From Prevotellaceae bacterium UBA1743 (GTDB lineage: Bacteria; Bacteroidota; Bacteroidia; Bacteroidales; Bacteroidaceae): a DNA stretch of 32,949 bases. Below are positions 1-5,452 of this stretch, in pieces. A program made the translations under genes and the position numbers. The stretch covers positions 1 to 32,949 of the forward strand of contig DCHV01000065.1 in the NCBI GenBank assembly GCA_002314945.1, in the 5' to 3' direction. The stretch's first letter is position 1. Every line of letters begins with the position of its first letter. Below the pieces are notes generated by a model, which was given only the letters and a program-made list of their open reading frames with translations, had not been told where the DNA came from and did not search any database.

Positions 1-357
1 CACTACAAAGGCACTCATGTACTACCCCTAACAATGGAAGGTCGTGTGGTAGTAGGCGATGAAGGGCAGAACGGCCTGTACGCCTCCTCCGTACTCGATG
101 CAGAGAAAGACAGAATCTACATCAAGGTAGCAAACCTAAGCGACCACAAACAATCCATCACGCTTGTCCTAAAGGGCCTCAAGGAAATCTCCGAAGGCAA
201 AGTCATCACCTTCCATAGCGAGAACCTCGATGCAGAGAACACCCTCGACGAGCCAAACCTTATCACGCCAATTCAACAGGCCGTGCACGTTGGTGGCAAC
301 TCGATCAGCACAATGATTGCTGCCAAATCATTCAACGTGTTCGTAATTACGAAGTAG
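1..357 (+). CDS. alpha-L-arabinofuranosidase (GH51-type), C-terminal fragment
   Basis: This is the 3' end of a gene that starts outside the window; the frame is open from base 1 to the TAG at 355-357, giving about 118 residues. The sequence matches the C-terminal beta-sandwich that follows the catalytic barrel in Bacteroidota GH51 arabinofuranosidases. It opens with a G-x-H-V-L-P-L-T-M segment, then 'IYIKVANLSD', 'SENLDAENTLDEP' and a closing 'SFNVFVITK' strand. Such enzymes release terminal L-arabinofuranose from arabinan and arabinoxylan in the periplasm. The catalytic glutamates and any signal peptide lie upstream and cannot be checked here. No terminator is obvious after the stop. Confidence 0.8.
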   Translation, partial: HYKGTHVLPLTMEGRVVVGDEGQNGLYASSVLDAEKDRIYIKVANLSDHKQSITLVLKGLKEISEGKVITFHSENLDAENTLDEPNLITPIQQAVHVGGNSISTMIAAKSFNVFVITK

Positions 358-407
358 TATTGTTCTACAAGGAGGTGTTGACGATAATGTTTATTTCCGT
401 ATAAAAC

Positions 408-425
408 CATTAGTGTCCACTAATG
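408..425. promoter_or_regulatory. perfect 8-bp dyad upstream of the RteC-like gene
   Basis: CATTAGTG and CACTAATG are exact reverse complements separated by TC. A 2-nt spacer is too short for a stable RNA loop, so this reads better as a DNA-binding dyad. It lies 39 bp before the ATG of the RteC-like regulator gene and could be its operator. It could also be a remnant of an insertion-sequence end or recombination site; nothing else in the sequence decides between these. Confidence 0.4.
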
Positions 426-464
426 CCAATTAAATATTCTAATAACTAAACCTTGATAAAAGAT

Positions 465-1325
465 ATGAGACTATCAAGAAACGAAATCATTACATTGAAG
501 CACCTTTCTGATGGTAAGAATCACGAATTACCACCATCAGGACTATCAGATGCGCAGTTTAAAGTGTCTTTAAAAACATTGAAGGAAAAATGCTTGGTTA
601 ATGCTAATTTTTTGACAGGAGATGACATAGCATATAGCAAGATCAGAACAGAAGGGAAAGCCGCCTTAGATGATATGAATACTGCAGAAAAACGCATAAT
701 AAGACGTTTGGTAGCTGAAAAAGATATTACCACTGACCAGTTCGAATTGTTAAGATATGCAAGAGATAACGATAAGTGCGAAAATATTTTTGGCATTGAC
801 TGTAATGACTACGAAGAACGGATATGGAAAGAATTGTATCAAAAGAAGTTTATCCAAAATGGCTATGAGAACAATCAGGAAGTCCTTATATTGACTCGAT
901 TAGGACGTCAGTTAGTCGAAGATATTGAAGATGGCCTATTTTCAATGCTTTCTGATGATTGTCCAGAAGAAGAAAAGATAACACTTCAATTTGAAAAAGA
1001 AAAAGTTGAATCTCAGGACATTCGTAAAGTAAAAGATAGTGGAATTAGAATAAATGAAGATCGAATCACTGATCTAATCAAAATTGTGTGGTCAATGCAT
1101 AAAATAGGTTTGTTCGTCGATGAAAAAGGAAAAAAGCCTGCCTTAAAGAGTATTATGGATGCATTTGCTGAATTTCTAGATACCAAACAGATTAAGCAAT
1201 ACTCCGCATATATGAACAAGGCGCTGCAATCGAAATATAACACATACCTTGATGTATTCTATCAAATGGGAGAGAAAGCTAAGGAACACTACATTTCTAA
1301 AAACAGCAGAAAAATAGTAAAATAA
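465..1325 (+). CDS. RteC-like double winged-helix regulator
   Basis: The protein has about 286 residues and no signal peptide or membrane segment. Residues 1-65 read as a winged helix ending in an 'RTEGKAAL' wing, and a second similar unit near residues 68-155 ends 'LTRLGRQLVEDIEDG'. The C-terminal part (about 205-280: 'DLIKIVWSMHKIGLF', then helices around 'YNTYLDVFYQMGEKAKEHY') has the layout of the C-terminal domain of RteC, a regulator known from Bacteroides conjugative elements; this resemblance is judged by eye. The ATG at 465 is preferred over an in-frame TTG at 453 because TTG starts are rare. The gene is clearly more AT-rich than its neighbours, which suggests recent acquisition. It sits directly before the BT4734/DUF3987 cassette and may control it. 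A plain wHTH protein of unknown family is the alternative. Confidence 0.6.
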   Translation: MRLSRNEIITLKHLSDGKNHELPPSGLSDAQFKVSLKTLKEKCLVNANFLTGDDIAYSKIRTEGKAALDDMNTAEKRIIRRLVAEKDITTDQFELLRYARDNDKCENIFGIDCNDYEERIWKELYQKKFIQNGYENNQEVLILTRLGRQLVEDIEDGLFSMLSDDCPEEEKITLQFEKEKVESQDIRKVKDSGIRINEDRITDLIKIVWSMHKIGLFVDEKGKKPALKSIMDAFAEFLDTKQIKQYSAYMNKALQSKYNTYLDVFYQMGEKAKEHYISKNSRKIVK

Positions 1326-1349
1326 ATGTCCCAAATGTGTTAAAGTTTT

Positions 1350-1383
1350 GGTTAGGTATGGTTAGGTCGTTTTGAACCTAACC
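1350..1383. promoter_or_regulatory. GGTTAGGT operator-like half-sites bracketing a -33 box
   Basis: GGTTAGGT occurs at 1350-1357 and again 10 bp later at 1360-1367. Its exact reverse complement ACCTAACC is at 1376-1383. The 8-bp spacer of the dyad (1368-1375) contains the TTTG that serves as the -33 box of the promoter at 1371-1402. A protein bound to the dyad would cover the promoter. RteC of CTnDOT is known to bind inverted repeats near its target promoter, so the adjacent RteC-like protein is the natural candidate; that link is inference. Confidence 0.5.
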
Positions 1384-1402
1384 AAGACTGCAGCTACTTT
1401 TG
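1371..1402 (+). promoter_or_regulatory. Bacteroidota-type promoter for the BT4734/DUF3987 cassette
   Basis: TTTG at 1371-1374, an exact 20-bp spacer, and TACTTTTG at 1395-1402 match the Bacteroidota sigma-ABfr consensus (TTTG, 19-21 bp, TAnnTTTG). Transcription would start near 1407, at the foot of the hairpin beginning at 1403. Confidence 0.6.
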
Positions 1403-1449
1403 CGGTGCAATTTCCGAGCAACATCGGTTATTGCACCGTTCTTTTTTTA
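1403..1449 (+). terminator. intrinsic terminator or attenuator
   Basis: CGGTGCAAT (1403-1411) pairs perfectly with ATTGCACCG (1430-1438). An inner CCGA/TCGG pairing (1414-1417 with 1424-1427) adds to the stem, and a T-rich run follows from 1439 (TTCTTTTTTTATTT). It could simply end the regulator mRNA, 78 bp after that gene's stop. Because it begins directly after the promoter, it could also stop transcripts of the cassette after about 40 nt. Confidence 0.75.
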
Positions 1450-1551
1450 TTTAGTTCAGAGCAATCACATTGAGCATTAGACTCTCATATAAAGAAATGT
1501 CTGCATAGACTACCCGTGACGTGAGTTGCAAATCACTGATTGGGGAATGAC

Positions 1552-1606
1552 GGTACTATAAAAAGTGACAGGGAAATCTCTTCGAATGTCACCGTACCAA
1601 AGAGAT
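1552..1606 (+). promoter_or_regulatory. two mutually exclusive stem-loops in the leader
   Basis: Fold A pairs GTGACA (1565-1570) with TGTCAC (1587-1592) and GGTAC (1552-1556) with GTACC (1594-1598). Fold B pairs ATCTCTT (1576-1582) with AAGAGAT (1600-1606), whose loop contains TGTCAC and GTACC, so it excludes fold A. Both lie within 80 nt of the start codon at 1629. This geometry suits a leader switch, but no known riboswitch motif was recognised. Confidence 0.35.
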
Positions 1607-1628
1607 ATAATAACAAACATAAATAACA

Positions 1629-2300
1629 ATGGAAAAGTTATTTGAAAATTTAGCAGCCCCTCCTACGGAAATACGACAGGAGCAAGGTTGCAACAACAGC
1701 ACGATGCCGGGAGGATTCTCATTCTTCCGAGCACCTGCACAGTCGGTAACTCCATTTATGACGGCAGACGTGAAGGGTATCTACAAGTACATCACGCTCG
1801 ACCCGGCTGCAATTGAACGTACACGTGAGCTGCGCAACATTATAAAAGATGTGCGCGAAGGAAAGACGGACGAGAAGGAAGTGCGCAAGTACAAGGCTAC
1901 ACACCTTGACTTTGTATGCTTCAGCGGTACATTCAGCTATCGCAAGGACGACTGCCTGATACAGCACAGTGGTTTGCTTTGCCTCGATTTCGATCACATA
2001 GGCAACTACCACGAGGTATGGGCTCTGCGCGAAAAACTGATAGCCGACAGTTACTTCACTACTTGGCTGCTGTTCACCTCGCCAAGCGGTGACGGTCTGA
2101 AGTGGGTGATTGACATAGACCTCGGCAAGTGCGACCACAGGACGTGGTTCCGTGCTGTGAAGAACTATGTCAGAGTTGCTTACCGCATGGAGGTGGATGC
2201 CCAGTGCATCAACGTCTCTCGTGCCTGCTTTCTGCCCCACGACAGCGACTGCTATGTGAACCCAATCATTTTACAAGAACCGGACGTATGTCCATTTTAA
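1629..2300 (+). CDS. BT4734-like / VirE N-terminal domain protein (primase-like)
   Basis: This 223-residue cytoplasmic protein matches the BT4734/BF3469 family (VirE_N, PF08800) of Bacteroidota. Residues 116-122 (LLCLDFD, with D120 and D122) resemble motif I (hhhDhD) of the archaeo-eukaryotic primase superfamily. Residues 150-158 (T-S-P-S-G-D-G-L-K) resemble its motif II, and 'DAQCINVSRACF' probably holds the third. These suggest a primase-polymerase-like fold; activity is inferred, not shown. The next gene overlaps the stop by one base (TAATG) and carries a PriCT_2 domain, the usual partner of such primases, so the two products probably act as one split enzyme. The ATG follows an A-rich stretch without a Shine-Dalgarno sequence. 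Confidence 0.8.
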   Translation: MEKLFENLAAPPTEIRQEQGCNNSTMPGGFSFFRAPAQSVTPFMTADVKGIYKYITLDPAAIERTRELRNIIKDVREGKTDEKEVRKYKATHLDFVCFSGTFSYRKDDCLIQHSGLLCLDFDHIGNYHEVWALREKLIADSYFTTWLLFTSPSGDGLKWVIDIDLGKCDHRTWFRAVKNYVRVAYRMEVDAQCINVSRACFLPHDSDCYVNPIILQEPDVCPF

Positions 2301-4315
2301 TGCTTACCAATATGGCAACATTTAACAACAACGAGGTGTTTGACCCAATAGCATGGGCAGCTCTCGACAACAGTTATTCGGATTCCCAGTTGGAACTTTG
2401 CAACCAAATCGACAAGAGCATCCATGGTAATGACACGAAGACTCAGGTACGAATTATTTCCGCCGAAATCGTGAGCAGAGTCATCGACATCACTTGCGGT
2501 TACGAGAACTGGCTGAAACTCGGTTTTGCCCTGGCTGACGGTTTGAGCGAGGATGGCCGAAGCATCTACCACGACCTGAGCCGTATGAACAGCTGCTATA
2601 ATCCGACGGAGTGCGACAAGCAATATACTGCCTGCCTACGAGGCAAGGGTTCCGGAGTGACCATCAAGACTTTCTTCCAGATGGCAAAGGAGGCGGGTAT
2701 TGACATCTCGGAGTTCGGCAAGGCGCATCCATCCGCTCAAACTGTTTCCGCCACTTACGCCAATGCGCCAAGTGCCATAAATATAGAAAAAGTGGGAAAA
2801 AGTACTATTTCTGGTATTTTGGATAACGGGATGGCAGATGGCGTAATGGCGGAAGTGGCGGAAAACGCTTCCACCCGAGGCAATGGCTACACCTTCTCTG
2901 ACAAACTCGACTTGGAGAATATGGTAGGTTTCACCCGTACCATTATGGACCTTCACGGCAAGGAACCTGCCAAATGCGACGGACAACTTATCGGTGCATT
3001 GAACGCAGTGAGCGGATTGATGGGTGGAGCCAACGGTTCGACCGAGCAACGCAGTGGCATCTACGGCATCTACGATGGACATCGAGTATTTGCTCCTATT
3101 TACAACATCGTGTTCTCTGTTGCCGGCAACAGCAAGAGTAACCTCAAATACTGCAGGATGCTACTCCATCCCATAAAGGCAGAGATGCGTCGCAAGTATG
3201 AGGCCGAGAAGATGGAGTATGAGGCTAACATGGCAGCATGGGAAAACAAGGGCAAAAAGGAACGTTGCGCGGTACCAAAGGAACCTCAGTACCTCGATCC
3301 TTTCGTACCTGGCAACAGTTCTTCGTCGGCTGTATATCGCGCCATAGATGCCAATGGTGGTTGGGGCATTATGTTCGAGACAGAAGCCGACACAACATCC
3401 AATATGTTGAATAGCGACTATGGCAACTACAGCGACCTCATGCGCAAGGCTCACCACCATGAGTCGCTCAGCATGAGCCGTGTGACAGACAAGATCCACA
3501 TCGACATCGAAGAACCCCGACTGTCCATCTTTCTTACATGCACGCATGGACAGCTGCCTTCGCTCTTCCCCACGTTCGAGAATGGCCTGGGCAGTCGCTT
3601 CCTCTTCCTGGAGTTACCTGATGAGGATATAGATTTCCACAATGTATTTGCCATGAGTGATAAGCCGCTGGAGGATACCTACAAGAAATTGGGTAATGAC
3701 CTCTTGCCTCTCTATCATGCCATGCAGATGCGTACCGGTCATCCTATCCAGTTTGTGATGAGCCAGAGTCAGCAGCATGAATTCATTGAGACGTACCGCG
3801 GTATGCTTCACGAACAGTTCAAGATGCTGGGCAAGGGCATCCGCGCCTTTATCTTCCGTATGGCACTCGAGTGTTTCCGCTATGCCATGATTCTGACTAC
3901 GCTTCGTCGTCTGGACGAATGGCAGAAAACGTGCGATACATCCAATCCCGACCCAAGTACTATTTTCCGTGATGTAGAGAATGCTTTGGTTTGTGACGAT
4001 CGCGATTTCCTTACGGCCATGACCATCATGGGATGCCTGATCAATCATACGGCCCGTGTGTATGCCATCCTTGCCAAGGAGGATGACAATCCATTTGCAC
4101 GGAAAGGCATCAAGCTGAAAGCGGAAGAGTTGAAGGTGTATAACGCCCTTCCGGAGGGTGACTTCCTGACATCGGATTTCATCGAGGCGGCAGAGTCCCT
4201 GAAGATTCCAGAACGTACGGCACAACGTATGCTGAGCCAGTTCTGCAATGTGTATCGCATCGTGAATCCTGTACGCAGGGGATTGTACAACAAGCCGAAA
4301 AGGAAGGAGGACTGA
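2300..4315 (+). CDS. PriCT_2 + DUF3987 ATPase-like protein
   Basis: The product has about 671 residues. Residues 68-130 fit PriCT_2 ('WLKLGFALADGL', 'YHDLSRM'), a domain found C-terminal to primases. From about 200 on it fits DUF3987, a P-loop-like helicase/ATPase family of mobile elements. The C-terminal 65 residues look like a winged helix ('FLTSDFIEAAESLKIPERTAQRML'). The Walker-A position reads G276-N-S-K279-S280, so the glycine normally before the lysine is serine. The frame is open upstream to 2129, but that part overlaps the preceding gene and is discarded. ATG 2300 is chosen for its TAATG coupling; 2288 and 2312 remain possible. Together with the preceding gene it makes a primase-helicase-like pair of unknown biological role. 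Confidence 0.8.
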   Translation: MLTNMATFNNNEVFDPIAWAALDNSYSDSQLELCNQIDKSIHGNDTKTQVRIISAEIVSRVIDITCGYENWLKLGFALADGLSEDGRSIYHDLSRMNSCYNPTECDKQYTACLRGKGSGVTIKTFFQMAKEAGIDISEFGKAHPSAQTVSATYANAPSAINIEKVGKSTISGILDNGMADGVMAEVAENASTRGNGYTFSDKLDLENMVGFTRTIMDLHGKEPAKCDGQLIGALNAVSGLMGGANGSTEQRSGIYGIYDGHRVFAPIYNIVFSVAGNSKSNLKYCRMLLHPIKAEMRRKYEAEKMEYEANMAAWENKGKKERCAVPKEPQYLDPFVPGNSSSSAVYRAIDANGGWGIMFETEADTTSNMLNSDYGNYSDLMRKAHHHESLSMSRVTDKIHIDIEEPRLSIFLTCTHGQLPSLFPTFENGLGSRFLFLELPDEDIDFHNVFAMSDKPLEDTYKKLGNDLLPLYHAMQMRTGHPIQFVMSQSQQHEFIETYRGMLHEQFKMLGKGIRAFIFRMALECFRYAMILTTLRRLDEWQKTCDTSNPDPSTIFRDVENALVCDDRDFLTAMTIMGCLINHTARVYAILAKEDDNPFARKGIKLKAEELKVYNALPEGDFLTSDFIEAAESLKIPERTAQRMLSQFCNVYRIVNPVRRGLYNKPKRKED

Positions 4316-4318
4316 GGC

Positions 4319-4543
4319 ATGAAAGATACGTTCGTGATACGTTCCTACAGCAAGAAGGAACTTTCCCTGTGCTACTTCCCCACCTCGGAGAATCCACATT
4401 CGGCAGTAAATCGCCTGATGGCATGGATCAACCGATGTGAGCCCCTTTGCAAGGCACTCGAGGCAGAGGGGTATCAGAAGACCTCGAAATGGTTCTCACC
4501 ACGTGAAATACGACTGATTATCCAGTACCTGGGAGAGCCATGA
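4319..4543 (+). CDS. DUF4248 family small protein
   Basis: This 74-residue protein starts 3 bp after the DUF3987 stop. It matches DUF4248 ('VIRSYSKKELSLCYFP', 'AVNRLMAWINRC', 'KWFSPREIRLIIQYLGEP'), a small family that routinely follows DUF3987 genes in Bacteroidota. It appears all-helical, with a basic and aromatic surface, and may bind DNA or the partner ATPase; its function is unknown. It is probably translated from the same mRNA as the two preceding genes. Confidence 0.8.
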   Translation: MKDTFVIRSYSKKELSLCYFPTSENPHSAVNRLMAWINRCEPLCKALEAEGYQKTSKWFSPREIRLIIQYLGEP

Positions 4544-4607
4544 GGGGGAAATGTCCTCGAATCGCACGCAACGTATGGAATCGTCCGAGTGCCAAGGAGA
4601 GTAGCCG

Positions 4608-4616
4608 TAACTTTGC
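4608..4616 (+). promoter_or_regulatory. Bacteroidota -7 element TAACTTTGC
   Basis: TAACTTTG matches TAnnTTTG and is followed by the commonly seen C. No clear TTTG lies 19-21 bp upstream, so the promoter is incomplete. It would give the Gly-rich-tail gene its own start with a leader of about 215 nt containing the 11-bp repeats. Confidence 0.45.
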
Positions 4617-4687
4617 ATCGAAATCAGAAGGCGAAACCCTCTCCTGGAAAAATCAGGACAAAATCAGGAAGCGCGCACCGAGGATGT

Positions 4688-4731
4688 CTATCGAAAGGCT
4701 ATCGAAGGGCTATCGAAGGATTACCGAAGGG
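4688..4731. repeat. four 11-bp tandem repeats, consensus CTATCGAAGGG
   Basis: Units begin at 4688, 4699, 4710 and 4721: CTATCGAAAGG, CTATCGAAGGG, CTATCGAAGGA and TTACCGAAGGG. Spacing is exactly 11 bp, close to one helical turn, so a protein could bind all units on one face of the DNA. They lie between the -7 element at 4608 and the ATG at 4838. Eleven is not a multiple of three, which argues against a coding origin. Confidence 0.85.
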
Positions 4732-4837
4732 TGAGGACAAGGCCAGAAGATGGATAAAAATTTACATGAACCGTACTCAACGGGATATAAATGGTTGGGG
4801 TAAGAAGAAGCAAGCCCCGGCTTTGAGTAAAAAAACT

Positions 4838-5302
4838 ATGAAGATTACTCCTATCGACGTAATCAAGGGAATGTCCGGCAAGGTATGCAGCCATTCGGAC
4901 ACGTACATCACCCTGAACAGCACCTCGGGCAAGATGTTCACTGGCAAGATATGCCACCCTTTCACGGGTGAGGCTACTCAGAGCCAACTGACTCAGCAAC
5001 AGGCCTTCAAGACTGCACTGACTCACGTGAACACCTGGCTCATTGCCAACAAGCCTTCCACCACCAATGGAGCCAATGGCACGAGTGCCTATCAGGAGGC
5101 CGAGAGCCTGAAGAAGCAGATGGGCCTGAGCAACATCCGTCAGGTCATCTACAAGTACATGAACGCCCAAGGCGTAGTCACCCTGCCCTCGGGCAGCACC
5201 AGCGGTGGTGGTTCCAATACAGGTGGCGGTGGCACCAACACAGGAGGTGGAACCAGTACAGGAGGTGGCACCAATACGGGCGGCGACGGCTACGGCGACT
5301 AA
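4838..5302 (+). CDS. uncharacterised cassette protein with Gly/Thr-rich tail
   Basis: I do not recognise a named family. From the ATG at 4838 the protein has 154 residues; an in-frame ATG at 4766 would add 24 basic residues and is less likely. The first 110 or so residues look like a small folded domain ('IDVIKGMSGKVCSHSDTY', 'TGKICHPFTGEAT', 'NIRQVIYKYMNAQGV'). Two cysteines in similar S/T-G-K-[VI]-C contexts might form a metal or redox site. The last 40 residues are a low-complexity tail of repeated G-G-G-[ST]-[NS]-T ending acidic. There is no signal peptide. In this cassette the position is usually held by an HU-like protein, so a nucleic-acid role is possible but unproven. A terminator follows directly. 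Confidence 0.6.
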   Translation: MKITPIDVIKGMSGKVCSHSDTYITLNSTSGKMFTGKICHPFTGEATQSQLTQQQAFKTALTHVNTWLIANKPSTTNGANGTSAYQEAESLKKQMGLSNIRQVIYKYMNAQGVVTLPSGSTSGGGSNTGGGGTNTGGGTSTGGGTNTGGDGYGD

Positions 5303-5331
5303 AGGACTGTACCTATCCAATCTGAATTGCT

Positions 5332-5370
5332 CCCGATTATCCTGCCGTGATAGTCGGGGGCTTTCCTTTT
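5332..5370 (+). terminator. intrinsic terminator after the cassette
   Basis: CCCGATTATC (5332-5341) pairs with GATAGTCGGG (5349-5358) through one T-G wobble and a 7-nt loop. The T-rich CTTTCCTTTT follows. CCTGCCG (5341) could alternatively pair with CGGCAGG (5371-5377). Confidence 0.75.
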
Positions 5371-5403
5371 CGGCAGGAGAAAGATAGGAAAACACGATAT
5401 TTC

Positions 5404-5435
5404 TTTGTCCGTATCAACGAAAGTCCTTACTTTTG
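5404..5435 (+). promoter_or_regulatory. promoter of the flavoprotein/CDF operon
   Basis: TTTG at 5404-5407, a 20-bp spacer and TACTTTTG at 5428-5435 match the Bacteroidota consensus exactly. The ATG at 5453 lies 18 bp downstream, so the leader is about 13 nt. Confidence 0.85.
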
Positions 5436-5452
5436 CAGGAAAAACAGAAAAG

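Larger units (their letters stand above)
1326..1628 (+). other. structured leader between regulator gene and replication-like cassette
   Basis: No gene is seen in these 303 bp. In order they hold three GGTTAGGT half-sites forming a dyad, a complete Bacteroidota promoter, an intrinsic-terminator-like hairpin, and two competing stem-loops just before the BT4734-like start. If the promoter at 1371-1402 drives the cassette, its mRNA carries a leader of about 220 nt. Confidence 0.6.
4544..4837 (+). other. leader region before the Gly-rich-tail gene
   Basis: This stretch of almost 300 bp holds a -7-type promoter element at 4608-4616 and four 11-bp tandem repeats at 4688-4731. A short ORF (4540-4734, ATGA-coupled to the DUF4248 gene) crosses it, but its product is basic, low in hydrophobics and partly encoded by the repeats, so it is not called. 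Confidence 0.5.

Noticed and set aside
408..425. Insertion-sequence end or recombination site
   Set aside because: The dyad is perfect, but no transposase, matching second end or target duplication was found in the window, so it is reported only as a possible operator.
2129..2299. N-terminal extension of the DUF3987 protein
   Set aside because: The extra codons overlap the BT4734-like gene in another frame and give a Cys-rich sequence unlike any domain; the start at 2300 is coupled to the previous stop.
4540..4734. 64-codon ORF after the DUF4248 gene
   Set aside because: ATGA coupling is tempting, but the product is basic and low in hydrophobic residues, and its end is encoded by 11-bp repeats whose length is not a multiple of three.
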